From Pseudonocardia sp. HH130630-07 (lineage in GTDB: Bacteria; Actinomycetota; Actinomycetes; Mycobacteriales; Pseudonocardiaceae): a stretch of 64,000 bases of DNA. The notes under the pieces are model-generated. The model was given only the letters and a program-made list of their open reading frames with translations, did no database searches and was not told the origin of the DNA. Below, in pieces: positions 25,779 through 34,782 of this stretch (the stretch's first letter is position 1; each line of letters begins with the position of its first letter). Location: the NCBI RefSeq assembly GCF_001698125.1, contig NZ_CP013854.1:6014001-6078000 (forward strand). The letters are read 5' to 3'. Both the position numbers and the translations under genes were made by a program.

Positions 25779-26870
25779 TCAGAACAGCGGCTCGATGCGG
25801 TGGCCCGCCGGGGCGTCGGCCGGCGGCGTCAGCCCCAGGTGCGTCCACGCCAGCGGCGTGGCGACCCGGCCGCGCGGCGTGCGGGCCAGCATCCCGGCCC
25901 GCACCAGGTACGGCTCGCAGACCTCCTCGACGGTCCCCGGGTCCTCCCCCACGGCGACCGCGAGGGTGGAGACTCCGACCGGACCGCCGTGGAACGAGCG
26001 GACCAGCGCGCCGAGGACCGCACGGTCGAGGCGGTCGAGGCCCAGGTCGTCGACGTCGTAGACGGCGAGGGCGGCCCGCGCGACGTCCCGGTGGACCACG
26101 CCGTCCGCCCGGACCTCGGCGAAGTCGCGCACCCGCCGCAACAGCCGGTTCGCCACCCGGGGGGTGCCGCGGCAGCGCCCGGCGATCTCCTCCGCCCCGT
26201 CGGGACGCAGGTCGATGCCGAGGATCCCGGCGGCGCGGTGCAGCACCTGCTCCAGCTCGCCGTCCTCGTAGAACTCCATGTGCCCGGTGAAGCCGAACCG
26301 GTCACGCAGCGGGCCGGTCAGCGATCCGGCCCTGGTCGTGGCCCCGACCAGGGTGAACGGCGCGACGTCGAGCGGGATCGAGGTGGCACCCGGCCCCTTC
26401 CCGACGACGACGTCGACCCGGAAGTCCTCCATCGCCAGGTACAGCATCTCCTCGGCCGGGCGCGCGGTGCGGTGGATCTCGTCGATGAACAGCACGTCGC
26501 CGGGGACCAGGTTCGACAGCATCGCCGCGAGGTCGCCGGCCCGTTCCAGCGCGGGCCCCGAGGTGAGCCGGATCGAGGCGCCCAGCTCCTGCGCGACGAT
26601 CATCGCGAGGCTGGTCTTACCGAGCCCGGGCGGACCGGAGAACAGGATGTGGTCCGGCGGGTCACCGCGCCGCCGGGCGCCCTCCAGGACCAGTTCGAGC
26701 TGTTCGCGCACCCGGGGCTGGCCCACGAAGTCGTGCAGCGAGCGCGGCCGCAGCGAGGCCTCGACGTCCGCCTCGCCGGGCAGTGCGACGGCCTCGATCT
26801 CGCGGACCCGGTCGAACGCCTCGGCGTAGGGGTCGCCCGTGTCGTCGGGGTCGCCGGCGGGACCGGTCAC
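25779..26870 (-). CDS. ruvB: Holliday junction branch-migration helicase RuvB
   Basis: Motor of the RuvAB complex, an AAA+ hexamer that drives branch migration (363 residues). The Walker A GPPGLGKT, Walker B LFIDEIHR, sensor 1 VGATTRAG and C-terminal winged helix (GRVATPLAWTHLG) are all present, and the N-terminal LRPRSLHDFVGQ is diagnostic. The GTG start overlaps the ruvA stop by four bases. It is the last gene of ruvC-ruvA-ruvB. Confidence 0.97.
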   Translation of the reverse strand: MTGPAGDPDDTGDPYAEAFDRVREIEAVALPGEADVEASLRPRSLHDFVGQPRVREQLELVLEGARRRGDPPDHILFSGPPGLGKTSLAMIVAQELGASIRLTSGPALERAGDLAAMLSNLVPGDVLFIDEIHRTARPAEEMLYLAMEDFRVDVVVGKGPGATSIPLDVAPFTLVGATTRAGSLTGPLRDRFGFTGHMEFYEDGELEQVLHRAAGILGIDLRPDGAEEIAGRCRGTPRVANRLLRRVRDFAEVRADGVVHRDVARAALAVYDVDDLGLDRLDRAVLGALVRSFHGGPVGVSTLAVAVGEDPGTVEEVCEPYLVRAGMLARTPRGRVATPLAWTHLGLTPPADAPAGHRIEPLF

Positions 26871-27469
26871 CGCGACCGGCCGAGCGAGGACAGCGCCGTG
26901 CGCAGCAGCACGCTCGCACCGGTGTCGGGCTGCTGGGCGAGCACCGCGTCCACCGCCTGCTCCCCCGCACGCTGCGGGAAGCCGAGCCCGAGCAACGCCT
27001 CGACGACCTGCTCGCGCACACCCAGGACCGCGGTCGGCGCCGCGGCGGGCGCACCGGTCGCGGCCGCCGGTGCGGTCACCTTGTCGCGCAGCTCGACGAC
27101 CAGCCGCTCCGCGCTCTTCTTGCCGACCCCGGGGATCCGGGTCAGCACGGCGAGGTCCCCGTCGGCCAGCGCCCGGCGCAGGGTGTCCGGCTCCAGGACG
27201 GCGAGGGTGGCGAGCGCCAGCCGCGGCCCGATCCCGGAGACGGTCTGCAGCAGCAGGAACAGCTCGCGCTCCTCGGCGTCGGCGAAGCCGAACAGGGTCA
27301 GCGACTCCTCCCGCACCACGAGCGTGGTCGCGAGCCGGGCCTCCTCGCCGCGCCGCAGGGCGCCGAGCGTCGCCGGGGTGGCGTGCACCGCCAGGCCGAC
27401 ACCGCCGACCTCGACGACGGCGTGGTCGAGCTCGATCCCGAGCACCGGGCCCCGCACCGAGTGGATCAC
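26867..27469 (-). CDS. ruvA: Holliday junction DNA-binding protein RuvA
   Basis: Tetrameric protein that holds the Holliday junction and recruits RuvB (200 residues). The N-terminal OB-fold domain begins MIHSVRGPVLGIE. Two helix-hairpin-helix motifs follow (LLQTVSGIGPRLALATL and LTRIPGVGKKSAERLVVELRDK). The C-terminal RuvB-binding domain has VVEALLGLGFP. It starts at GTG, overlapping ruvC by four bases and ruvB by four bases, so the three are translationally coupled. Confidence 0.97.
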   Translation of the reverse strand: MIHSVRGPVLGIELDHAVVEVGGVGLAVHATPATLGALRRGEEARLATTLVVREESLTLFGFADAEERELFLLLQTVSGIGPRLALATLAVLEPDTLRRALADGDLAVLTRIPGVGKKSAERLVVELRDKVTAPAAATGAPAAAPTAVLGVREQVVEALLGLGFPQRAGEQAVDAVLAQQPDTGASVLLRTALSSLGRSR

Positions 27470-28413
27470 CGACCGGTCCCCTTCCTGCCTGCCGTCGTGC
27501 CGGGCGGGACGCTACCGGGCACCTCCGACGGTCCCCGCTCCGACGTACCCGGCCGCCCGGCCGCACCGGGCGTGCCCGCGGCGCCGGCGCGCCGGGCCCC
27601 GGGCCCCGCCGCGATCCCGTCGCCGGCGGCATCTCGGCGGACGCCGGCCCGTGTCCCCTCGCCCGCGGCGCTGCGCCCCGGGGCACCGGCCCGCGCCGCG
27701 CCGACGGTGGGCCGGCGCGCCCCGGGGGACCTGCCGATGGCCGGGGGCCGAGGTCCGTCGGGGCGGGCCGCCGCGGTCCACGCCCCGCCGGAGCGCTCGG
27801 CGGCGGCCCGGGCCGCCGCCCACTGCGCCGCGGCGGTGGGTGCGCCGCCGTCCTGCGCGGACCGGGCCTCGGCGAGCCGGGCCCGGTGCACCGCGGCGAG
27901 CTCGTCCGCCCTGGCCCGGGCCTGGGCCATCCGGTCGAGCATCGGCGAGCGCCAGCAGTGACAGACGGCCAGCGCGAGCGCGTCCGCGGCGTCGGCCGGC
28001 TTGGGCGGGGTGTCCAGGCCGAGCACCTTCGTGACCATCGTCGTGACCTGGGCCTTGCCCGCCCGGCCCTCGCCGGTCACGGCGGCCTTGACCTCGGACG
28101 GGGTGTGGAACGCGACCGGCAGCCCGGCACGCGCCGCGGCGAGCGCGACGACCCCGCTGGCCTGCGCGGTCCCCATCACCGTGCGCACGTTGTGCTGGCT
28201 GAAGACCCGCTCGACGGCGACGACGTCCGGCCGGTGCCGCGCGATCCAGCGCTCCACCTCCTCGGCGACGGTGAGCAGGCGCTGCTCCAGCGGTACGTCC
28301 GGGCCGCTGCGGACCACGCCGACGTCGACGAACGACACCGCCTGTCCCGCGCCGGCCTCGACGACCCCGATCCCGCACCGGGTCAGGCCGGGGTCCACCC
28401 CGAGCACCCGCAC
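27466..28413 (-). CDS. ruvC: Holliday junction endonuclease RuvC with long C-terminal extension
   Basis: Resolvase that cuts Holliday junctions. The catalytic acidic residues are in place: Asp7 in VRVLGVDPGLT, Glu68 in VVAVERVF, and Asp141/Asp144 in ADAADALALAV. The GTG start follows a GGGAGGGG ribosome site. The family core ends near residue 175, but the frame continues to 315 residues. The extra ~140 residues are Ala/Arg/Gly/Pro-rich and look disordered. The extension is in frame up to the ruvA overlap, so it is probably translated. It may be a nonconserved tail or an effect of strong GC pressure. Confidence 0.94.
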   Translation of the reverse strand: MRVLGVDPGLTRCGIGVVEAGAGQAVSFVDVGVVRSGPDVPLEQRLLTVAEEVERWIARHRPDVVAVERVFSQHNVRTVMGTAQASGVVALAAARAGLPVAFHTPSEVKAAVTGEGRAGKAQVTTMVTKVLGLDTPPKPADAADALALAVCHCWRSPMLDRMAQARARADELAAVHRARLAEARSAQDGGAPTAAAQWAAARAAAERSGGAWTAAARPDGPRPPAIGRSPGARRPTVGAARAGAPGRSAAGEGTRAGVRRDAAGDGIAAGPGARRAGAAGTPGAAGRPGTSERGPSEVPGSVPPGTTAGRKGTGR

Positions 28414-28678
28414 CGCGCCACCCCTCCCGCACGTCCGTTCGAACGCGCACGTTACCGGCCGCGCCCGCCGGACCCGCCCGTGGCGCGCCCGAGGGCATCG
28501 GTCCACCGGCCCCGGATCGCCGGTGCCGAGATGCACGTGAGCGGGGTCCGGGAGCGTGCCCGGCCCGCTGCGCTGCACCTCGGCGCGTCCGGCCGCGGCA
28601 TCGGCGACCGGACACGGCCGCCGGCGGCGCACGACTCCCGCCCCGTGGCGTGCCGCGCCCCCGGCCCTCGTGCGGTTC

Positions 28679-28730
28679 CCTCCTCCGGCGTGCCGCACCC
28701 GTCTGGTGGGGCGCGGCACGCCGGAGGAGG
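28679..28730. other. Strong hairpin in the 397-base ruvC/kinase divergent gap
   Basis: The gap 28414-28810 between ruvC and the zeta-like kinase carries no supported gene. It contains a perfect 18-base inverted repeat (28679-28696 and 28713-28730) around a 16-base loop. Because both flanking genes are transcribed away from it, an ordinary terminator is not expected here. A copy of one arm's core, GGCGTGCCGC, also occurs about 40 bases upstream. Confidence 0.6.
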
Positions 28731-28810
28731 ACGCGCGAACCCGGCCGGGGCGCGTCGCCGGGATGATGACCGGGTCCGTGCCGTGCGCGCGGTCGAGGAG
28801 GTGGAGCGGC

Positions 28811-29356
28811 ATGACCCGTGGGTCCGGGCCGCGCGGACCGGCTCCCACCGGGCACCCGGGCACCCGGCTGGTCGTGCTGCGCGGGAACTCCGGCGCCGGG
28901 AAGTCCTCGATCGCGCGTGAGGTCCGCCGACGTCACGGCCGCGGTCTCGCCCTCGTCGAGCAGGACTACCTGCGCCGCATCGTGCTCCGCGAACGCGACG
29001 TTCCCGGCGGGAACGCGGCGGGTCTCGTCGAGACGGTGACCCGCTTCGCCCTCGACGCCGGCCACCACGTGCTGTGCGAGGGCATCCTCGCCGCCGACCG
29101 CTACGGCGACATGCTGCACCGGCTCGTCCGCGACCACGCCGGGAGGACCACCGTGCACTACCTGGAAGTGCCGCTCGCCGAGACCCTCCGCCGGCACGCC
29201 GGGCGCCCGCAGGCCGGGGAGTTCACCGCCGACGACGTCCGTGGCTGGTACCGCCCGCACGACCTGCTCGGCGTCGAGGGCGAGCAGGTCATCGACGGGC
29301 GGGCGGGCCTCGACGACGTCGTCCGCCGGATCCTCGCGGAGCTGGGCTCCGGGTAG
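28811..29356 (+). CDS. P-loop kinase, zeta-toxin/AAA-type
   Basis: A 181-residue P-loop protein. Walker A is GNSGAGKSS at residues 25-33, followed by an Asp-Tyr pair in VEQDYLRR and a lid-like C-terminal region with RHAGRP. The size and the QDYLRR block resemble the zeta-like AAA_33 kinase group, which includes toxins but also plain metabolite or RNA kinases. No antitoxin-like gene is adjacent, so a toxin role is not supported. The ATG giving MTRGSGPRG follows GGTGGAG. It is separate from ruvC (divergent) and 47 bases ahead of a hydrolase gene. Confidence 0.8.
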   Translation: MTRGSGPRGPAPTGHPGTRLVVLRGNSGAGKSSIAREVRRRHGRGLALVEQDYLRRIVLRERDVPGGNAAGLVETVTRFALDAGHHVLCEGILAADRYGDMLHRLVRDHAGRTTVHYLEVPLAETLRRHAGRPQAGEFTADDVRGWYRPHDLLGVEGEQVIDGRAGLDDVVRRILAELGSG

Positions 29357-29403
29357 CCGGGTCGCTACCCGGCCGGGCCGCGCCGGGATGGCAGGGTGCG
29401 CGG

Positions 29404-30555
29404 GTGACGTCCTTCCTCCGCTGGTTCGCGCTCGTCTGGGCGGCGCTGTTGCTGCTCGTGCTGCTGGGCGCGTTCCGTCCGGAGATCCCGGTCGCGGGGT
29501 TCGCCGGGTCGTTCGTCACCGGCTGGTACCCGCTGCACGCGACCATCGCCGCCGTCGCCGGGATCCTGATCGGGCTCGCGGCGCGCCGGGCCGGTGCGCG
29601 GGTGGTCGGCTGGGTCGCCGCGACGGTCGGGCTGGCCGCGACGATCGGCATGGTCGCGGTGCTCGCGGCCCAGGGGCGCACCGCCGCGGCCGAGGGCGTC
29701 GGGCTGGACTGGACGGCGGCGCTGACCACCGTCGGGCAGCCCGACGGTGCACCGGACCGGTCGGTCGAGTACGCCCCGGGCCGGGGCATGGACCTCTACC
29801 TGCCGGCCGGGCCGGGCCCGCACCCCACGATGGTGTGGGTGCACGGCGGCAGCTGGACCAGCGGCGACCGGGAGGACCGCACGGCGATGCACCGCTGGCT
29901 CGCCGACCGCGGCTGGGCGGTCGCCGCGATCGACTACCGGCTGCCGCCCCCGGAGCCGATCGGCCGTGACCAGCAACGCGACGTGGCCTGCGCGGTCGAC
30001 GCCGTCCGGGCCGGGATCGCCGGGGAGCTCGATCCGGCACGGCTGGTGCTCGGCGGGCAGTCCGCGGGCGCCACGCTCGCGCTCAGCTCGGCGTCCGGGC
30101 TGCTCGACGGCACGCTGGCCTGCTCCGAGGCCCCCGCGGCGTTCGGCGGGACCGGTCCGGCGGACGCCGCACCACCGGCACCGGGACCCCCGCCGGCGGC
30201 CGTCCTGGCGTTCTACCCGGCCGTCGATCTCACGCTGATCGACCCGGAGCTGCAGCAGACCCTGTTCGGCGGCCCGGCGGAGCAGGCACCGGGTCTGGTG
30301 CGCCTGCTCTCCCCCGCCGAGCAGGTCCGGCCCGGCCTGCCGCCGACCCTGCTCCTGCTCGGCTCCGCCGACCACTACGTGCTCCCGGACGAGGTGACCG
30401 CCTACGACCGCGCGCTGCGCGACGCCGGGGTGCCGGGACGGCTGCTGACCGTGCCGTACGCCGACCACGTCTTCGACCGGCCCTTCGGCAGCCCGGGCGC
30501 CCAGCTCGGCCGCGAGGCGGCACTGCGCTTCCTGGAGGACCCGGGCGGCCGGTGA
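29404..30555 (+). CDS. Membrane-anchored alpha/beta hydrolase (esterase/lipase-like)
   Basis: A 383-residue protein with about three N-terminal membrane segments (residues 8-90) followed by an alpha/beta-hydrolase domain. The oxyanion loop is HGGS at 147-150, the nucleophile elbow is GGQSAGA with Ser220, and the acid/base region includes GSADHYVLPDE and YADHVFD toward the C-terminus. This is the hormone-sensitive-lipase/acetyl-xylan-esterase type of fold, probably acting outside the membrane. It starts at GTG and is convergent with polA. Substrate unknown. Confidence 0.88.
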   Translation: MTSFLRWFALVWAALLLLVLLGAFRPEIPVAGFAGSFVTGWYPLHATIAAVAGILIGLAARRAGARVVGWVAATVGLAATIGMVAVLAAQGRTAAAEGVGLDWTAALTTVGQPDGAPDRSVEYAPGRGMDLYLPAGPGPHPTMVWVHGGSWTSGDREDRTAMHRWLADRGWAVAAIDYRLPPPEPIGRDQQRDVACAVDAVRAGIAGELDPARLVLGGQSAGATLALSSASGLLDGTLACSEAPAAFGGTGPADAAPPAPGPPPAAVLAFYPAVDLTLIDPELQQTLFGGPAEQAPGLVRLLSPAEQVRPGLPPTLLLLGSADHYVLPDEVTAYDRALRDAGVPGRLLTVPYADHVFDRPFGSPGAQLGREAALRFLEDPGGR

Positions 30556-30574
30556 GCGGTGCCCCGCCGGAGGG

Positions 30575-33379
30575 CTAGTGGGCCGCGGAGTCCCAGCTGC
30601 GGCCGTAGCCGACCGAGACCTCCAGCGGCACCGACAGCTCGGCCGCGGCCGCCATCTCCCGGCGGACCAGGGCCTCCAGCGGCTCCCGCTCGCCCTCGGC
30701 GACCTCGAGCACCAGCTCGTCGTGCACCTGGAGCAGGACCCGGCTGTGCAGGTTCTCGGTCTGCAGCGCCCGGTGCACCCCCAGCATGGCGACCTTGATG
30801 ATGTCCGCCGCGCTGCCCTGGATCGGTGCGTTCAGCGCCATCCGCTCGGCCATCTCGCGCCGCTGCCGGTTGTCGCTGGTCAGGTCGGGCAGGTAGCGGC
30901 GGCGGCCGAGGATGGTGGCGGTGTAGCCGTCCTTGCGGGCCTGGTCGACGACGCCCGCGAGGTAGTCGCGCACCCCGCCGAAACCGGCGAAGTAGTCGTC
31001 CATGAGGCCCTTGGCCTCCTCGGTGGAGATCCGCAGCTGCCCGGACAGGCCGTACGCCGACAGGCCGTAGGCCAGGCCGTAGTTCATCGCCTTGATCTTG
31101 GCGCGCTGCTCGACCGACACCGCGGCCGCGTCGACACCGAACACCCGGGCCGCGGTCTCGGCGTGGAAGTCGTGCTGGGAACGGAACGCCTCGATCAGCG
31201 CTGCGTCCTCGGACAGGTGCGCCATGATCCGCATCTCGATCTGGCTGTAGTCCGCGGTCATCAGCTCGGTGTAGGGCGCACCGCCGGGACCGGAGCCGAC
31301 GACGAACGTGTCCCGGATCCGGCGGCCCGCCGCGGTCCGGATCGGCACGTTCTGCAGGTTCGGGTCGGTCGAGGACAACCGCCCCGTCGCCGCGATCGTC
31401 TGCGAGTAGGTGGTGTGGATCCGGCCGTCCTCGGCGACGGACTTCATCAGCCCGTCGACGGTGACCTTCAGCCGGGTCGCGTCCCGGTGCTGCAGGAGGA
31501 ACTGCAGGAACTCGTGACCGGTCTGCTCGTAGAGGCTCTGCAGCGCGTCCGCGTCGGTGGTGTAGCCGGTCTTGGTCCGCTTGGTCTTCGGCATCTCCAG
31601 CTCGTCGAACAGCACGACCTGCAGCTGCTTCGGCGAGCCGAGGTTGATCTCCTTGCCGATCACCCGGTAGGCGTTCTGCGCGGCGTCGCGGACCTGCCCG
31701 CCGAAGTCGGACTCCAGGTCCGAGAGCGCCTCGGAGTCGACCGCGATCCCGGCCGCCTCGCAGTCGGCCAGCACGAACGCCAGCGGCAGCTCGACCCCCG
31801 ACAGCAGCTCGGTGCCGCCGCGCTCGGCGAGCTCGGTGTCGAGCGCGTCCGCCAGTTCGGCGATGGCCGACGCGGCGAGCATCTCCTTCTCCGCGGCCTG
31901 GGCGTCGGCCTCGTCGACCCCGCCGAGCAGCGACAGCTGACCGTCCGCGGGCTCCTCGGTCCGCAGCTCCCGGCGCAGGTACCGCAACGCGAGATCGGCC
32001 AGGTCGAAGGTCCGCTGCCCGGGCCGGGCCAGGTACGCCGCGAGCGCGGTGTCACTGGTCAGCCCGGCCAGGCTCCAGCCGCGCGAGCGCAGCGCGTGCA
32101 GCACCGCCTTCACGTCGTGCGCGGCCTTCGGCACCGAGGGGTCGGCCAGCCAGTCGCCCAGCGCCTGCTCGTCGTCCGGGGTCAGTCCGGCCAGCGCCAG
32201 GTACCCGGCCTTCGGGACGCCGGCCGTCGCGCCGGCCGCCCGCTGCTCCACGGTCGGCTCGCCGACGGCGAGCGCGATGCCCGCGACGTCGCGCCCCGCC
32301 ACCGGGCCGGTGACACCGGCGAAACCGAGGGCGATCCGCCGGCCGTCGCGGGCGTTGGCCGCCAGCCAGGCCCGCGCCGCACCCGGCTCGACGATCTCCG
32401 CGGAGATCTCGAACCCGGACTCGGCCTCCGGCTCGGCGGAGGACAGGGTGGCGAACAGGCGCTCGCGCAGCACCCGGAACTCCAGCTCGTCGAACAGCCG
32501 GTGCACCGCGTCGCGGTCCCACGGCCGCAGTTCGAGCTGCTCCGGCTCGGAGCCGAGGTCGACGTCGCGCACCAGCTCGGTGAGCTGCCGGTTCAGCAGG
32601 ACGTTCGCCAGGTTCGCCCGCAGGTTGTCACCCGCCTTGCCCTTCACCTCGTCGACCCGGTCGGTCAGCTCGGCGAGCGAGCCGAACTCGCGCACCCACT
32701 TGGCCGCGGTCTTCTCCCCCACCCCGGGGATCGAGGGCAGGTTGTCCGACGGGTCCCCGCGCAGCGCCGCGAAGTCGGGGTACTGGGTCGGGGTGAGGCC
32801 GTAGCGCTTGTCGACCTCCGCCGGGTCGATCCGGCCGAGGTCGGACACCCCGCGCTTCGGGTACAGCACCGTGACGTCGTCGGTCACCAGCTGGAACGCG
32901 TCCCGGTCACCGGTGGTGATGAGCACCCCGAAACCCCGCTGCTCGGCCTGCGTGGCCAGGGTGGCGATGAGGTCGTCCGCCTCGTAGCCCTCGACCGCGA
33001 ACACCGGGATGTTCAGCGCGGCCAGTACCTCCTTGATGAGGTCGATCTGGCCGCGGAAGTCGTCCGGCGTGGCCGAGCGGTTCGCCTTGTACTCGGTGTA
33101 CCGCTCGGACCGGAACGTCGTGCGGGAGACGTCGAACGCCACCGCCAGGTGGGTCGGCTCCTCGTCGCGCAGCAGGTTGATCAGCATCGAGGTGAAGCCG
33201 TAGACCGCGTTGGTGGTCTGACCGGTGCCGGTGCGGAAGTTCTCCGCGGGCAGCGCGAAGAACGCCCGGTAGGCCAGCGAATGGCCGTCGAGCAGCAGCA
33301 GGCGGGGACGGGTCGCGGCGCCGGCGCTCTCGGGGCCCGGCGCTGCGCCCTTCGCTGTGGTTCGGGTGGCGGGGCTCAT
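30575..33379 (-). CDS. polA: DNA polymerase I
   Basis: Repair and Okazaki-fragment polymerase of 934 residues. The N-terminal 5'-3' exonuclease domain shows LLLLDGHSLAYRAFFALP and EADDLIATLA. The central 3'-5' exonuclease-like domain lacks obvious catalytic acids, as in other actinobacterial Pol I. The polymerase domain has motif A DYSQIEMRI, motif B with KAMNYGLAYG and motif C VHDELVLEV. The ATG giving MSPATRTTAK was chosen over a much longer open frame that overlaps yebC. It is convergent with the hydrolase gene and lies 86 bases after yebC. Confidence 0.97.
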   Translation of the reverse strand: MSPATRTTAKGAAPGPESAGAATRPRLLLLDGHSLAYRAFFALPAENFRTGTGQTTNAVYGFTSMLINLLRDEEPTHLAVAFDVSRTTFRSERYTEYKANRSATPDDFRGQIDLIKEVLAALNIPVFAVEGYEADDLIATLATQAEQRGFGVLITTGDRDAFQLVTDDVTVLYPKRGVSDLGRIDPAEVDKRYGLTPTQYPDFAALRGDPSDNLPSIPGVGEKTAAKWVREFGSLAELTDRVDEVKGKAGDNLRANLANVLLNRQLTELVRDVDLGSEPEQLELRPWDRDAVHRLFDELEFRVLRERLFATLSSAEPEAESGFEISAEIVEPGAARAWLAANARDGRRIALGFAGVTGPVAGRDVAGIALAVGEPTVEQRAAGATAGVPKAGYLALAGLTPDDEQALGDWLADPSVPKAAHDVKAVLHALRSRGWSLAGLTSDTALAAYLARPGQRTFDLADLALRYLRRELRTEEPADGQLSLLGGVDEADAQAAEKEMLAASAIAELADALDTELAERGGTELLSGVELPLAFVLADCEAAGIAVDSEALSDLESDFGGQVRDAAQNAYRVIGKEINLGSPKQLQVVLFDELEMPKTKRTKTGYTTDADALQSLYEQTGHEFLQFLLQHRDATRLKVTVDGLMKSVAEDGRIHTTYSQTIAATGRLSSTDPNLQNVPIRTAAGRRIRDTFVVGSGPGGAPYTELMTADYSQIEMRIMAHLSEDAALIEAFRSQHDFHAETAARVFGVDAAAVSVEQRAKIKAMNYGLAYGLSAYGLSGQLRISTEEAKGLMDDYFAGFGGVRDYLAGVVDQARKDGYTATILGRRRYLPDLTSDNRQRREMAERMALNAPIQGSAADIIKVAMLGVHRALQTENLHSRVLLQVHDELVLEVAEGEREPLEALVRREMAAAAELSVPLEVSVGYGRSWDSAAH

Positions 33380-33414
33380 CGGCGGCGAGTGTAGAACCGA
33401 CCCCCGACAACGAA

Positions 33415-33446
33415 CGCGGCCGCGCCCGTGGAGGGACGCGGCCGCG
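33415..33446 (-). terminator. Terminator-like hairpin downstream of yebC
   Basis: Two copies of the self-complementary CGCGGCCGCG (33415-33424, 33437-33446) flank a 12-base spacer. They can pair as a 10-bp stem about 20 bases past the yebC stop. The region separates yebC from polA. Each copy can also fold on itself, so the exact structure is uncertain. Confidence 0.5.
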
Positions 33447-33465
33447 CAGGGTGTAGGAAGGACGG

Positions 33466-34215
33466 TCAGTCGACCTCGGCCATGACCTCGTCGGACACGT
33501 CGAAGTTGGCGTACACGTTCTGCACCTCGTCGGAGTCCTCCAGCGCCTCGATCAGCCGGAAGACCTTGCGGGCACCGTCGACGTCCAGCTCCACCTGCAT
33601 GGAGGGGATGAACGTCGCCTCCGCGGAGTCGTAGTCGATCCCGCCGTCCTGCAGCGCGGTGCGCACCGCGACGACGTCGGTCGCCTCGGACACGACCTCC
33701 CAGTTCTCGCCGAGGTCGTTGACCTCCTCCGCGCCCGCGTCGAGCACGGCCATCAGCACGTCGTCCTCGGACAGCTCGCCCTTGGGCAGCACGACGACGC
33801 CCTTGCGGGAGAACAGGTAGGCCACCGAGCCCGGGTCGGCCATGGTGCCGCCGTTGCGGGTCATGGCGGTACGGACCTCGGTCGCGGCGCGGTTGCGGTT
33901 GTCGGTCAGGCACTCGACGAGCACCGCGACGCCGTTCGGCCCGTACCCCTCGTAGGTGATCGACTGGTAGTCGGCACCACCGGCGTCGGCACCGGAACCA
34001 CGCTTGACCGCGCGGTCGATGTTGTCGTTCGGGACCGAGCTCTTCTTCGCCTTCTGGATGGCGTCGTAGAGCGTCGGGTTGCCCTCGGGGTCACCGCCGC
34101 CGGTGCGCGCCGCGACCTCGATGTTCTTGATCAGCTTGGCGAACATCTTGCCGCGGCGGGCGTCGATCACGGCCTTCTTGTGCTTGGTCGTCGCCCACTT
34201 GGAGTGGCCGCTCAT
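33466..34215 (-). CDS. YebC/PmpR-family regulator
   Basis: A 249-residue YebC/TACO1 family protein. The hallmark N-terminus MSGHSKWATTKHKKAVIDARRG is followed by EGYGPNGVAVLVECLTDNRNR and the C-terminal domain. Family members were described as DNA-binding regulators near recombination genes, and more recently as translation factors easing polyproline stalling. It is usually next to ruvC. Here a hydrolase, a kinase and polA intervene. Confidence 0.96.
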   Translation of the reverse strand: MSGHSKWATTKHKKAVIDARRGKMFAKLIKNIEVAARTGGGDPEGNPTLYDAIQKAKKSSVPNDNIDRAVKRGSGADAGGADYQSITYEGYGPNGVAVLVECLTDNRNRAATEVRTAMTRNGGTMADPGSVAYLFSRKGVVVLPKGELSEDDVLMAVLDAGAEEVNDLGENWEVVSEATDVVAVRTALQDGGIDYDSAEATFIPSMQVELDVDGARKVFRLIEALEDSDEVQNVYANFDVSDEVMAEVD

Positions 34216-34455
34216 CGGCTCGTCTGCCCACCTCTCGTGCTCGGGCCGGCGCCGGCACGGGCCGCGCGGCCGGGGCAGGCCGACGTGTCCCGCGGCCGGG
34301 TTCCGACCGGGTGACCCCGACCTGCGGGAACCATTGGATGCTACCGGCGGGTGCCCGGTCGTCACGCGCACGGGTACGACGGGCACCGCCGCGCGGCGCC
34401 CGGGGGCGGCCCGGCGCTACGGTGGCGGCCGGAGGACCACGAGGGGAGCGGGCGC

Positions 34456-34734
34456 GTGCTCGGAGCTGTGGCAGGCAAGGCGGTCGGGCTGGTCGTGAGC
34501 GGCCTGGCCGGCGCGGTCGCGTACGACGGCGTCAAGAAGGTCGTGCGCTCCGGCGCGGTCCGCGAGGCGGCCGTCTCCGCCACCGCGTGGGGGCTGCGCG
34601 GTGCCCGCGCCGCCGAGACCGGCGCCGAACGCGCCCGGCTGGCCGGTGCGGACATCGTCAGCGAGGCCCGGGAGCGGATCGGCGAGCAGGCCCCGCCCCC
34701 CGGCTCCGGCCAGGGACACGGCCACGAGCACTGA
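34456..34734 (+). CDS. PacL-type (DUF1490) metal-efflux partner protein
   Basis: A 92-residue DUF1490 protein. The N-terminal Gly/Ala-zipper membrane segment is residues 1-23 (GAVAGKAVGLVVSGLAGAVAYDG). An amphipathic helical part rich in Ala, Arg and Glu follows. The last residues, GHGHEH, form a His/Glu metal-binding tail. In M. tuberculosis, PacL proteins (Rv3269, Rv0968, Rv1993c) of this family sit beside P1B ATPases, bind zinc through a C-terminal motif and gather the pumps into membrane clusters. Here it lies 48 bases before a CtpC-like pump. The GTG start follows GAGGGGAG. Confidence 0.88.
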   Translation: MLGAVAGKAVGLVVSGLAGAVAYDGVKKVVRSGAVREAAVSATAWGLRGARAAETGAERARLAGADIVSEARERIGEQAPPPGSGQGHGHEH

Positions 34735-34782
34735 TCCCGAGACCAGTACCGACGGGAGCCGGCGAGCGCGGATGGGCAACGG

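Noticed and set aside
28811..29356. Zeta toxin-antitoxin system
   Set aside because: No small antitoxin gene adjacent, and the kinase fold alone does not prove toxicity.
30578..33394. 938-codon plus-strand open frame across polA
   Set aside because: Shadow of polA; no recognisable domain.
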